64,000 nt of DNA from Streptomyces sp. TRM49041 (GCF_008271805.1 NZ_VSRY01000167.1:88497-152496), one strand, 5' to 3'. Counted from the first letter of the stretch, positions 45,277 through 52,898 are shown. Notes: generated by a model not told the origin, from the letters alone. Numbers and translations: made by a program.

Positions 45277-45930
45277 TCAGGTCGGACCCGACCAGTCGAA
45301 GGTGATGTGCTTGCTGGACTGACCCTCCCGGCTCCAGCGGAAGCCGAAGGCGTCGGCGCGGTCCGCGGTCGCGCGGCCCCAGGTCGCGACCTGCCCCGGA
45401 CCGGTCTCCGATCCCGGCAGGTTGGTGGACTGCACACGCGCCCCCTCGGGGGTCGTCGGTCCGGTGAGGGCCATCGCACTCGCCTCGACCCGGCCCGGAA
45501 CGGTGGCCTTCCAACCGCCGAGGTCCTCGTCGACCTGCACCTCGATGGGGGCGAAGTCCATGCCACGCATCTCGGCTCCGAACATGCTGATCATTTCGGC
45601 AGGCCAGCTGCCGGCCTGACCACTGAAGATCATCTGCAGTGCCTCGCGCTGCGCATCGTCGGCCCTCTCGTCAAGGAAGACGGCCCCGTACGCATCGGAG
45701 TGCTCGGCCCACACGTTGCCGACGAACGAGGCGACCATCAGCACGTTGAGGCCGTCCAGCGGCACATCACCGTAGCGTCCCTCGCGCACATGCCAGGCCA
45801 GGACTCCCTCGCAGTCACCGTAGGTGGGCGGCTGTGCGAACGAGCAGGGGCACGGCACATCGCACTTACAAGTGTCGAACCAGTCCCCGGACGCATGCCA
45901 CTTCGGAACAGACTTCGTAGTCTCCGTCAT
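45277..45930 (-). CDS. DUF1326 family protein
   Basis: Encodes 217 residues with the Cys-rich N-terminal motif CKCDVPCPCSFAQPPTYGDC (residues ~21-40), then GMDFAPIEVQVDEDLGGWKA and a C-terminal KHITFDWSGPT. DUF1326 proteins are often encoded beside DUF2182 membrane proteins, as here, and are suspected to bind metal through the cysteines. GGCGAGGAC precedes ATG 45930. It is divergent from the frameshifted DUF2182 gene. Confidence 0.9.
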   Translation of the reverse strand: MTETTKSVPKWHASGDWFDTCKCDVPCPCSFAQPPTYGDCEGVLAWHVREGRYGDVPLDGLNVLMVASFVGNVWAEHSDAYGAVFLDERADDAQREALQMIFSGQAGSWPAEMISMFGAEMRGMDFAPIEVQVDEDLGGWKATVPGRVEASAMALTGPTTPEGARVQSTNLPGSETGPGQVATWGRATADRADAFGFRWSREGQSSKHITFDWSGPT

Positions 45931-46053
45931 GTCCTCGCCTCCTCGCGACCCACACCGGGTGAATCAGGTGGTCGGCAATCTCGCGGGGAAAACGCCGCCG
46001 CGGGACACCGCATCCGCTCGGTGACACGGGCCATCACCTCCATCCTCCTCCCT

Positions 46054-46949
46054 ATGCCGCAGGAGAGCCAAGGCGTCCGGGACGGAGCCGATGCCTCGCA
46101 GGCGGCCGCCTTCTGTGGTGACGCTGGAAGCGTGTTCCGTAATCGGGCATCCCTCTCCGCGCCCATGCGGCCGGGCAATCTGCTCCCCGCCCGGGAGATG
46201 ACCATCGCCTGGCCCCTCATGCTGCTGCTCGCCCTGCTCGCTTGGCTCCTCGTGGTCGGGCAGGCCGACGACACGGAGATGGGGCCAGGGGCGATGGGCC
46301 TCGGCCTGCCGCTGTTCCTGCTGCTCTGGGTGATCATGATGGCCGCCATGATGTTCCCGTCCGTGTCGCCGGTGGCCATCACCTGGGTCCGGCCATCGGC
46401 CGTCAGTCGTCCGGCGCCGTCCGGGCAGCGCGGACCGCGCAGTTCGTGGGCGGATACCTGATCGCTTGGACGGCACTCGGACTCGTGGTTTACGGGATCC
46501 TCACGGTGACCGGCAACCTGGTCGACAGCCACCCCGACGCCGGGCGCTGGATCCGCGCCGGAGCCTTTCTGCTCGCCGGACTTCATCAGCTCAGTCCGCT
46601 GAAGAACGTGCGCCTGCGCCACTGCCGAAGCCCCATGGGCCAACTCGTGCGCTACGCCGGCTACCGGTCGCACGCCCGCGATCTGCGCGTCGGGGCCCAC
46701 CACGGGCTCTACTGCGTGGGCTGCCGCTGGGGCCTCATGATCGTCCTTGTACCGCTCGGCACCATGAACATCGCGGCGATGGCCGGACTCGCGGTCGTCA
46801 TCTTCATCGAGAAGCTGTGGCGGCTGGGACCGGTGTTCAGTACGGCGGTCGGTGTCGTGTTCCTGGTCCTGGCCGCGCTGGCCCCGTTCCAGTCCTGGCT
46901 TCTGCCAGGACTGGAACATTCGGGGCCGTCAACGCGACCGATGACTTAG
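46054..46949 (+). pseudogene. DUF2182 family membrane protein, frameshifted
   Basis: Frame 1 gives MRPGNLLPAREMTIAWPLML (ATG 46165; 46054 also possible), then WVIMMAAMMFPSVSPVAITW. The sequence resumes one frame over with GAVRAARTAQFVGGYLIAWT, then VHHGLYCVGCRW-type HHGLYCVGCRWGLMIVL and IEKLWRLGPVFSTAVGVVF. One base is missing near 46391-46394 (GTCCGGCC, expected GTCCGGGCC). A true lesion or a base-call error are both possible. A 13-bp perfect hairpin (46886-46917, GTTCCAGTCCTGG) falls inside the 3' coding end. Confidence 0.85.
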
Positions 46950-47028
46950 GTGACTGACGGGTTGATCAGCTTCCGGCGTGCCAGCGCATCACGCCGTGCC
47001 GGGGACGGCCCGAGGGATATCGCGGCCA

Positions 47029-47333
47029 TCAGCAGCAGCCCTCCGTCTCCGCGTCCGGGCAGGTCCGGTCCGCCTCGACCGCCACCACGGCGTTGCGCAG
47101 GTCGTCCAACGCGTGCCCGAGGCGTTCATCGGCCAGTAGCGGGTGCGGCGACCGAAAGGCACGGCGACGACCAGACCGCAGTCCCGCAGGCACGCCAGGT
47201 GGTTCGACAGCCTCGTGCGGGAGATACCGAGGGCGTCGGCGAGATCGGAAGGGTGAGCCGGGGCCTCGCGCAGCGCGAGCAGCAGTCGGCAGCGGATCGG
47301 GTCAGCGAGCGCGCGGCCGAAGCGGGCCAGCAC
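47029..47333 (-). pseudogene. ArsR/SmtB-family metal-responsive regulator, frameshifted
   Basis: The winged helix is intact (VLARFGRALADPIRCRLLLA, LADALGISRTRLSNHLACLR, FGRRTRYW). After RYWP the frame breaks: the expected continuation ERLGHALDDLRNAVVAVEAD, then RTCPDAETEGCC and a stop at 47029-47031 is in another frame. A 4-bp loss in a TGGCTGGCC-like slip site at about 47136 would explain it. The lost tail carries the C-terminal cysteines used for metal sensing in CmtR-type regulators. The frame as read ends at 46989. The N-terminus lacks an ATG and starts 80 bp from the tRNA-like copy. Confidence 0.78.
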
Positions 47334-47370
47334 CTCGATGTCGGAGGCAACAGTCAGCTCAAGAAAACAA

Positions 47371-47404
47371 GAAACCGCAAGTCAGAGTCCTGACCTGCGG
47401 TTTC
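47371..47404 (-). terminator. Hairpin beside att copy 3 (tRNA-terminator-like)
   Basis: GAAACCGCAAGTCA/TGACCTGCGGTTTC (14 bp, one G-T wobble), loop GAGTCC, just 3' of the tRNA-like end for minus-strand transcription, followed by TTTTCTTG on that strand. Confidence 0.75.
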
Positions 47405-47411
47405 CCTTGGA

Positions 47412-47460
47412 GCCGCCTTCGGGATTCGAACCCGAGACCTACGCATTACGAGCGCCAGAT
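47412..47460 (-). repeat. tRNA 3'-half, candidate attachment site 3 (left end of prophage)
   Basis: The complement reads ATCTGGCGCTCGTAATGCGT, then AGGTCTCGGGTTCGAATCCC and GAAGGCGGC. It includes what looks like an anticodon loop CTCGTAA (CGT, threonine), variable loop, T-arm and acceptor strand. The 5' half that would pair with AAGGCGGC is absent from the next 150 bp, so this is not a functional tRNA gene. The intact tRNA should lie right of the window if the prophage integrated here. Confidence 0.82.
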
Positions 47461-47728
47461 GCTTCCTGTCGGATAGGTTCACGAAGTGCCGCCGTATGGC
47501 AGTAACCGCAGGTCAACGCCCTGCGGCGGCGCTTCTCCGTGCCAACCCGTGACAACCGGTTCAGAGCAGTTCGGGCACGCATTGGGCACGCATTGGGCAC
47601 GCGCCGGGCACTCAGGAAACGCGGTCTGACCTGCGCAAACGATGCCCCTTCGAACGCCACGCTACACCGGACCCCTGACATGCAGAAGGGGCCGCACGGC
47701 TCGTGCCCGTGCGGCCCCTTCTCCGCTG
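47461..47728. other. Prophage left end, non-coding, with direct repeats and a hairpin
   Basis: GGGCACGCATT occurs twice in tandem, followed by GGGCACGCGCCGGGCAC (47574-47611), possibly recombinase arm sites. At 47684-47722 a 15-bp perfect hairpin (AGAAGGGGCCGCACG) with TTCT at its end looks like the terminator of the leftward repressor operon. Confidence 0.6.
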
Positions 47729-48037
47729 CTACGCCTTGCCCGGCTCGGGGGTCGGCTGTGGACACTTCGGGGCTCGGTCCTGACCGCCGGCGGTGGGGGG
47801 CAAGGCGTTCAGGACAGCCTCAAGGGCTATGGCCCCGGTGTCGGTGATGTGTCTGTCGTCGAGCAGGATGTCGCGCTTATCAGCAGTGGCGCGACCTGCT
47901 GCGGGTGCTTTGTCGTCGAGTCGGGTACGGCGGACGCGGTACAAGATGCCCCCCTCGTGGCATGGCGAGAGCCTCACTCGAACATATGCCCGAGGCAAGG
48001 CCCGAACCACATTAGCGCCCACATCGCCGCAGGTCAC
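47729..48037 (-). CDS. Small prophage protein, unknown
   Basis: Encodes about 102 residues from GTG 48037. It starts 5 bp after the repressor stop on the same strand, with AGGG upstream, and ends shortly before the hairpin at 47684. Central sequence: RVRLSPCHEGGILYRVRRTR, then LDDRHITDTGAIALEAVLNA. No motif is recognised. Its position downstream of the repressor makes it a lysogeny-expressed candidate. Confidence 0.5.
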   Translation of the reverse strand: MTCGDVGANVVRALPRAYVRVRLSPCHEGGILYRVRRTRLDDKAPAAGRATADKRDILLDDRHITDTGAIALEAVLNALPPTAGGQDRAPKCPQPTPEPGKA

Positions 48038-48041
48038 GCGA

Positions 48042-48476
48042 CTAGGACCCTGAGTTACCTTCACCCAGCACCTTGATCGTTGCGCCTTCAAGATCGAGCT
48101 TCTTGAGCGCGTCTTTAACCAACGTCAGCCCATCGGCCCGCGTTCCAGGCTTGTAGGCCACGACGACCGAGACCTCGGGGGTCGACATGCCGAGGATGTC
48201 GCCGGCGGTCAGCCCGACCCACTCGGCCGCAGCCGCGCGCTTGACGTCGACCAGCGATCGACCGGTCGCCGCAGCGATGGCGCCGACGATCCATCGGTCA
48301 TGCCGGTAGCTCTCACCGTTCTTGATCTTCGCGAGGGTTGTCCACTGGAGCTTCTTGCCCGTTTCGGGGTCGACTGCCCGCTCGGCCACGTTTCGCAGGG
48401 TGGCGCCTGGGACGGCGAGCACCTCGCGAACCATGTCGGTGAAGGGCGTCGAGCTCTCGCCGCCTGTGGGGGACAC
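48042..48476 (-). CDS. Probable prophage immunity repressor (XRE-like)
   Basis: Encodes 144 residues. An N-terminal helical domain (about 10-80: VREVLAVPGATLRNVAERAV, LQWTTLAKIKNGESYRHDRW) has the spacing of an XRE-type helix-turn-helix. The rest (VSVVVAYKPGTRADGLTLVK) is a small alpha/beta tail. GTG 48476 has GGAG upstream. It is divergent from the early genes, with three matching palindromic operators in between, which is the layout of a lysogeny switch. Repressor function is inferred from fold and position. Confidence 0.65.
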   Translation of the reverse strand: MSPTGGESSTPFTDMVREVLAVPGATLRNVAERAVDPETGKKLQWTTLAKIKNGESYRHDRWIVGAIAAATGRSLVDVKRAAAAEWVGLTAGDILGMSTPEVSVVVAYKPGTRADGLTLVKDALKKLDLEGATIKVLGEGNSGS

Positions 48477-48490
48477 GGGTTCTCATCTCC

Positions 48491-48669
48491 GTTCTTGTCG
48501 CAGAACGCGAACGATCTTATATAAGCAGCCATCACCCCGGATTGCACACCCCTGAACTGCATTGACGTGCCGAATCCGCCACACGTACGGTTGTTCTTGT
48601 TCGAGAACAGCAACAGGCAAACCAGTCTAGAACGGGCTCCGTTGACTGCTGCTGTTCGAATTCAGGAAC
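48491..48669. promoter_or_regulatory. Three GTTC-N8-GAAC operators in the prophage switch region
   Basis: 48491-48506 is GTTCTTGTCGCAGAAC, 48593-48608 is GTTCTTGTTCGAGAAC, and 48654-48669 is GTTCGAATTCAGGAAC (inside TGTTC...GGAACA). One lies 14 bp from the repressor start, one in mid-gap, one 15 bp from the first early gene. The gap is AT-rich and should hold both divergent promoters. Confidence 0.75.
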
Positions 48670-48684
48670 ACATGGGGGGATCTT

Positions 48685-48960
48685 GTGAGTGTTGTCTTTG
48701 CTGGCCCGCCGCCGCGCAGCCGGAACACCAAGCACGCGTTGATCGCGATGGAGCTCGCTGAGCGTTCGGGCGAGTGGGCAATCGTGCAGCGTCTCGGGTC
48801 GATCGCCCGAGCGTCGTCTGCCGCGCAGGCCATCCGAAGTGGCCGACTGGCCGCGTACCCCGGGGGCGAGTTCGAGGCGGTCGCCCGGTCTGTCGTCGAG
48901 CAGGGGCGCGTCGAGCACCGGGTTTACGCCCGCTACGTCGGCGCCGAGTCCGTGGCTTGA
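48685..48960 (+). CDS. Small early prophage protein, unknown
   Basis: Encodes 91 residues starting at GTG 48685 with GGGGGGA upstream. Mostly helical (KHALIAMELAERSGEWAIVQ), no cysteine, no membrane segment. It is the first gene right of the operators, so probably the first one repressed in lysogeny. It could be a Cro- or excisionase-like protein, but no helix-turn-helix is evident. Confidence 0.65.
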   Translation: MSVVFAGPPPRSRNTKHALIAMELAERSGEWAIVQRLGSIARASSAAQAIRSGRLAAYPGGEFEAVARSVVEQGRVEHRVYARYVGAESVA

Positions 48961-49199
48961 TCTGCGATTTCTGGGACGGCGCCGCCGGCGCCTACTGCCG
49001 CGCGATCGGCACCCGCCGCTACATCGTCGGCAACCGGTGCCCCGCCCATACGCCCGCCGCGCTCGCCGGCCGGCCCGAACCTCCGGGCTCGCCGATACCC
49101 GTAAGGAGACGTTCCGTTGAGCCTCGCCGCGACGGATCGGGTTTGGTCCCAGTCCGGCAGCCGAGGCGCCGCTCGTCTGGTTCTGCTCGCAATCGCTGA
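48957..49199 (+). CDS. Possible small cysteine-containing prophage protein
   Basis: TTG 48957 overlaps the previous stop (TTGA). The frame reads ICDFWDGAAGAYCRAIGTRR, then RCPAHTPAALAGRPEP, which recalls small zinc-ribbon-like actinophage proteins. The C-terminal third overlaps the next gene by 83 bp, so the true product may be shorter or the call wrong. Confidence 0.4.
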   Translation: MICDFWDGAAGAYCRAIGTRRYIVGNRCPAHTPAALAGRPEPPGSPIPVRRRSVEPRRDGSGLVPVRQPRRRSSGSARNR

Positions 49200-49938
49200 T
49201 CGGGCCGACGCCGACGGCGTCGCCTACGCCGGTACCGCCTCGCTCATCCGCCGCACCCGCGCCGCCCGATCCACCGTCCGCGACGCCGTCGACACCCTGC
49301 TCGCCTCGGGCGAGCTCACCGTCGTCGAGGGCAAGCTCGGCCCCGGTGGAGAAACGGTTTACCGCCTCCCCCTGCTCGATACGAGGGGGGCCGGAGATCG
49401 GCCCGGACCGGATACCGACCCGGGCCGGACATCGGCCCCCCGGGGACCGGTGAGCGGCCCCGGGGAGGACCGGAGATCGGCCCCGGGGGGACCGACTACC
49501 GGCCCGGGGGAGGGCCGGACATCGGCCCCCGGGGGGCCGACTACCGGCCCCCAGAACAAAAGAAGCTCTCTACAAGACGAACAGCAGCAGCCGCGCGCGA
49601 CGAACACCGCGGCAGCGCTGATTCCCGAACTGCGTCCGCTCGACGCCGCTCTCGTCGCCGCCTCGATCACTGTCCGGTGGTCGCTCGGCCTCGGCGAGCA
49701 GCGCGACGTCAATCGGCTCGCACAGGCACACGGCGTCGAGGCCCTGGTCGACCTCGCCGCCCGCCGCACCAATCCGGGCGAGGCACCGAAGAGTGCCCGC
49801 TACTGGCTCAAGGTCTGGTCCGACCTCGACCGGCCGGCGCCGAGCGCGCCGCCTCGGGCGTCGACCTCGACCGCGAGCTACGCCGACAACCTCGCCGCCG
49901 GCCTCGCCCTGCTCGCCCAAAAGGAGAGCCGCTCATGA
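49117..49938 (+). CDS. Winged-helix prophage protein, probable replication initiator
   Basis: Encodes 273 residues: a wHTH (about 10-90: ARLVLLAIADRADADGVAYA, GTASLIRRTRAARSTVRDAV), a Gly/Pro linker built of three 15-residue repeats (RTSAPRGPVSGPGED type, about 104-148), and a C-terminal domain (about 160-265: GVEALVDLAARRTNPGEAPK, YWLKVWSDLDR). The layout resembles phage replication proteins of the lambda O type. TTG 49117 has AAGGAG 8 nt upstream. The repeats are the 45-bp units at 49426-49560. Confidence 0.7.
   Translation: MSLAATDRVWSQSGSRGAARLVLLAIADRADADGVAYAGTASLIRRTRAARSTVRDAVDTLLASGELTVVEGKLGPGGETVYRLPLLDTRGAGDRPGPDTDPGRTSAPRGPVSGPGEDRRSAPGGPTTGPGEGRTSAPGGPTTGPQNKRSSLQDEQQQPRATNTAAALIPELRPLDAALVAASITVRWSLGLGEQRDVNRLAQAHGVEALVDLAARRTNPGEAPKSARYWLKVWSDLDRPAPSAPPRASTSTASYADNLAAGLALLAQKESRS
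49426..49560. repeat. Three 45-bp direct repeats inside the probable initiator gene
   Basis: Units at 49426-49470, 49471-49515 and 49516-49560 each start CGGASATCGGCCCC and contain CCGGGG-type dyads; a partial copy (CCGGAGATCGGCCC) precedes them at 49391. Confidence 0.88.
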
Positions 49939-50756
49939 CGCCCGAACAGATCGCCGCACTGCTGGCGTTCGCCGGAACCCTCGACAGCCGAGTACGCCGA
50001 GCCCTCGCCGACCCGCAGCAGTCCGCCCGCACCATCTCGGAGTGGACCGCCGCCGTCGCCGACGTCCCAGCCACCATGCCCGAAACCGGATGGGACGCCG
50101 CCCGCGCCACCCGCCGCTACTACGAGCAGCAAGGCGGCAACAAGTCCTCGCAGTACCGGCCGATCGAGCCGCACGACCTGCTCGCCGCATGGGGGCCGCA
50201 CCGGGCCGAGCTCATGAACCGGCACACCGACCCCGTGCCGGCCGCCGACCCGGACAACCCGCAGGCATGGCGCGAGGAACTGCTCGGCACCCGCGCCGCA
50301 GTCGCCCGCGGCCACGCCGCCCCCGCGCAGTACCGCGCCGAGATCAACGCTGGCGGGCAGAAGCGTCTCGCCGCGCTCATGTCGGGAGTCGGCAACGGGC
50401 CGCACCGGTACATGCCCGCGCACGTCGCCGCCGACCTCGCCCAGTTCCGGCCGAGCCGTGCGCACCGCGAGCAGCTCGTCGCCGAGGGCATCCCCGACCC
50501 GCTCGACGTCCGTTGCCCGTACTGCCTCGCCACCGTCGACGAGCAGTGCCGGAGCAGCTTCCGCAACCGCGGCAAGGGTCGCCGGCCCCTGTCTGGCGTT
50601 CACCCCTCGCGCGTCGAGGCGCTGATCGCCCAACTCGGCGACGGCGAGCAGACCGACGACGAGCAGGTGCGCCTCGCCCGCATCATGTGCCAACCGCCCG
50701 CGCCTCGACGAGACGCTCGCGCTCGGCACACCAGCGGCGGGGGCGAGGCCCGATGA
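49935..50756 (+). CDS. Prophage protein with zinc-finger-like motif
   Basis: Encodes 273 residues from ATG 49935, overlapping the previous stop and preceded by AAGGAG. The N-terminal half is helical (IAALLAFAGTLDSRVRRALA). A C-terminal CPYCLATVDEQC motif (about 198-209) followed by FRNRGKGRRPLSGVHPSRVE gives a small zinc-binding fold common in actinophage proteins. The function is unknown; it belongs to the early operon. Confidence 0.7.
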   Translation: MTPEQIAALLAFAGTLDSRVRRALADPQQSARTISEWTAAVADVPATMPETGWDAARATRRYYEQQGGNKSSQYRPIEPHDLLAAWGPHRAELMNRHTDPVPAADPDNPQAWREELLGTRAAVARGHAAPAQYRAEINAGGQKRLAALMSGVGNGPHRYMPAHVAADLAQFRPSRAHREQLVAEGIPDPLDVRCPYCLATVDEQCRSSFRNRGKGRRPLSGVHPSRVEALIAQLGDGEQTDDEQVRLARIMCQPPAPRRDARARHTSGGGEAR

Positions 50757-50998
50757 TTCCCGCCGCCGCGCGCGCCGTGATCGCCGCGCACCTGACCGAC
50801 GAGCTCGACGTGCATCCGCACCGCGCGACCGTAGCGGTTGCCGCGCTCGCCGACCGCCTCGCCATCGACGGATGGCACATGACCGACACCTACCCCGCGC
50901 GACCGGTCGCGCCTCGCGCGCGGGAGACCCGCGGCGCTCGGCGCGCCCTCGACCGACTGCTGCGCCGTGCCCGAACGAACGGAGAGACAACCCCGTGA
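50753..50998 (+). CDS. Small prophage protein, unknown
   Basis: Encodes 81 residues from ATG 50753, overlapping the previous stop (ATGA). Helical and basic (VIAAHLTDELDVHPHRATVA, ARRALDRLLRRARTNGE). No recognised family. Confidence 0.6.
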   Translation: MIPAAARAVIAAHLTDELDVHPHRATVAVAALADRLAIDGWHMTDTYPARPVAPRARETRGARRALDRLLRRARTNGETTP

Positions 50999-51189
50999 GC
51001 GCCGCCCTGCTCGCCCTCGCCGTGACGCTCGCGCTCGCCCTCGGCGCCGCCCTCGCGTACGCGGTCCGTATCGACGACCGCCTCGACCGCGAGCTGCGCC
51101 GCCTCGGCCGCCGTCCGTGCACGACCACCTGCACCACCTGCTCGACGACGCGCCGAGCCGAGAACGGAGAGACCACACCATGGCCCTGA
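50995..51189 (+). CDS. Small single-pass membrane protein of the prophage
   Basis: Encodes 64 residues from GTG 50995 (GTGA overlap). One hydrophobic helix (about 3-22, ALLALAVTLALALGAALAYA) is followed by a basic, Thr/Cys-rich tail (PCTTTCTTCSTT). No homologue is recognised. Confidence 0.6.
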   Translation: MSAALLALAVTLALALGAALAYAVRIDDRLDRELRRLGRRPCTTTCTTCSTTRRAENGETTPWP

Positions 51190-51536
51190 CCACCCCTCCC
51201 CGCACCCGGTCTCGGCGCGGCCGGAGCGACGCCCGCGAGGCAGTGCGCGACGCACGACGCAACGCTCTGCGGGTTCTGCTCGCCCGCGCCGACCGCCAGG
51301 TGCTCGGCCTCGGCCCCGAGGACACGGCGCGGCTGCGGCAGCTCGTCGAGGCCGAGATCACCGACTGCGACAACTTCCGCCGCTCGGCCGGCGGGCAGCA
51401 GGCCGCGGCGCTCAGACTGACGCACCGCGTCGCCGCCGCCGAGCAGGCCATCGTCGAGGCCGAGGCCGAGCGCGACCAGTACGCCGCCGAGGTCGAGGCG
51501 CTGCGCTCGGCCGCAACCGAGGGCGGTAGCCAGTGA
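51180..51536 (+). CDS. Helical, partly coiled-coil prophage protein
   Basis: Encodes 118 residues from ATG 51180, with GGAGAG upstream. A basic N-terminus is followed by continuous helix; heptad-like Ala/Glu pattern in HRVAAAEQAIVEAEAERDQY suggests a coiled coil at about 80-110. Unknown function. Confidence 0.65.
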   Translation: MALTTPPRTRSRRGRSDAREAVRDARRNALRVLLARADRQVLGLGPEDTARLRQLVEAEITDCDNFRRSAGGQQAAALRLTHRVAAAEQAIVEAEAERDQYAAEVEALRSAATEGGSQ

Positions 51537-52312
51537 GTTACGCACAGGCTGTGCACGAGACCGTGCGCGCGCTGCGGACGATCCGCGGCCGGTGGGCCGA
51601 CCTGCTGCTCGCGATCGAGACCCCGCCGGCCGATCACTGGCCCCCGCGGCAGCTCGCGCACATCATGCGTGAGGGCGACGACGAGCTGCTCGTCGAGGAC
51701 CGGGCGCCGTTGGTGTTGCGCGAGCACCCCGCCCCGCTCAACCTCGGCGCGCTCGATGCCGGCCGCGGCGTCGAGCGGCTCGTGTTCGACCTCGCCGACA
51801 CCCTCGCCGCCGCAGTGCAGCGCACCGAGCAGGGCGACCCCCGAGCGTGGCTATCCCCGGACCCGAGCGCGCCCGACAGTCGGCGCGCGGCCGGATCGCG
51901 GGCGCACGGGCTGCATTGGGCGTGCGTGTGGATCGAGGGGCGCGTGCAGGATGAGGACACCGAGCCCGAGCGCGAGCTCGGCGGCGCCCTCGCCCCGCCC
52001 CCGTTCGAGGTGCTGCCGCTGCACCTGCTGCATGAAGCGAGGCGTACCGCGCGGATCGCCGAGGCCCGGGTGCTGCGCGCCCTCGGCCTCGACCAGCGCG
52101 AGACCCTGCTGCCCGAGCCGTGCCCGTGGTGCGAGGGCGAGCTCACCCTGCACAGTGCCCCCGACGGGCCGCCGGCCGTGACCTGCTCGGGCGGTCGGGA
52201 CTGCTCGGCACCCGTCCCCCTCGACCGCACGGAGCGGGCGCGGGTGTGGGAGTGGGACGACCTCCCCGAGCTGATCGCCGCGCTCGGGGTGGACATCGGC
52301 GCCGCGGCGTAG
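51533..52312 (+). CDS. Prophage protein with C-terminal zinc ribbon
   Basis: Encodes 259 residues from GTG 51533 (GTGA overlap with the previous gene). The C-terminal segment contains CPWCEGELTLHS and VTCSGGRDCSAP (about 195-225), a four-cysteine zinc-ribbon-like pattern, followed by WEWDDLPELIAALG. The N-terminal part is helical. It is the last gene of the early operon; a strong terminator follows. Confidence 0.72.
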   Translation: MSYAQAVHETVRALRTIRGRWADLLLAIETPPADHWPPRQLAHIMREGDDELLVEDRAPLVLREHPAPLNLGALDAGRGVERLVFDLADTLAAAVQRTEQGDPRAWLSPDPSAPDSRRAAGSRAHGLHWACVWIEGRVQDEDTEPERELGGALAPPPFEVLPLHLLHEARRTARIAEARVLRALGLDQRETLLPEPCPWCEGELTLHSAPDGPPAVTCSGGRDCSAPVPLDRTERARVWEWDDLPELIAALGVDIGAAA

Positions 52313-52323
52313 GCGGACGACAA

Positions 52324-52354
52324 GGGGCCAAGCAGCTTCCTGCTGCTTGGCCCC
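52324..52354 (+). terminator. Rho-independent terminator of the early operon
   Basis: Perfect 13-bp stem GGGGCCAAGCAGC/GCTGCTTGGCCCC with loop TTCCT and a following TTT, 12 bp after the stop codon. Confidence 0.93.
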
Positions 52355-52538
52355 TTTGCTGTCTTCCTCAGCGCTCAGCTAGATAACGATTCGTCAAAGT
52401 GACGGCCCGCTCCTTCCCTTGACTGAGACGCTCCGCTCAAGGAGCGTGTCTATCTTTCTTTGAGCGAAATTTAGATGGTTGCTACACCTAACTAGCTGTG
52501 TGTGACTGCCACAAGAAACGTCGGAGGAGACAATTCAA
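52355..52538 (+). promoter_or_regulatory. Low-GC leader upstream of a 51-residue membrane protein
   Basis: AT-rich gap after the terminator. It contains the inverted repeat GACGCTCC-GCTCAA-GGAGCG (52429-52448) and TTGAGC, 17 bp, TACACC (52461-52489) as a tentative -35/-10 pair. The promoter call is weak. Confidence 0.4.
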
Positions 52539-52694
52539 ATGTCGGTGCGTAAGAAGTTTCTTCAAATCATTCGCGAGGCACTTCAGAGCGGCGACGGCAC
52601 GCTACGCCTGCTCGCCCTCGTGCGGGCCGGAATGACCTGCCTCGCCCTCGCGGCCGGCGCCGTCGTCGCCGCGCGGTACGCCAACCTGCTGTAG
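52539..52694 (+). CDS. 51-residue membrane protein in the prophage
   Basis: ATG 52539 with a very good GGAGGAG site 8 nt upstream. A basic amphipathic start (MSVRKKFLQIIREALQSGDG) is followed by one hydrophobic helix (about 27-46, VRAGMTCLALAAGAVVAARY). It is a stand-alone gene between a terminator and the restriction-type gene. It might be a small toxin, a holin-like or a superinfection-exclusion peptide; nothing in the sequence decides. Confidence 0.65.
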   Translation: MSVRKKFLQIIREALQSGDGTLRLLALVRAGMTCLALAAGAVVAARYANLL

Positions 52695-52898
52695 GGCCCG
52701 GAATGATGCATCACCCCGGTGATGCGGTGTTATTAACCGCCTCGACACGGGCGGTCGACCACAGATCCGGCCGATCGTAGACACCGGGCTCCCCGCGGTG
52801 CGGGGTGCCCGGCATCGGACGGCCGCCGCTCCGGCACGAGCTCGGCAAGCCCTGTCAGTCCTGTTGTCTACGCTCAACTCGACACGGACGACTGAGAG

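Noticed and set aside
47412..47460. Functional tRNA gene
   Set aside because: No 5' acceptor strand or D-arm is found upstream in this or the other two copies, so only 3' fragments are present.
48491..48669. LexA/SOS boxes
   Set aside because: Actinobacterial LexA sites are GAAC-N4-GTTC; these have the opposite order and N8 spacing.
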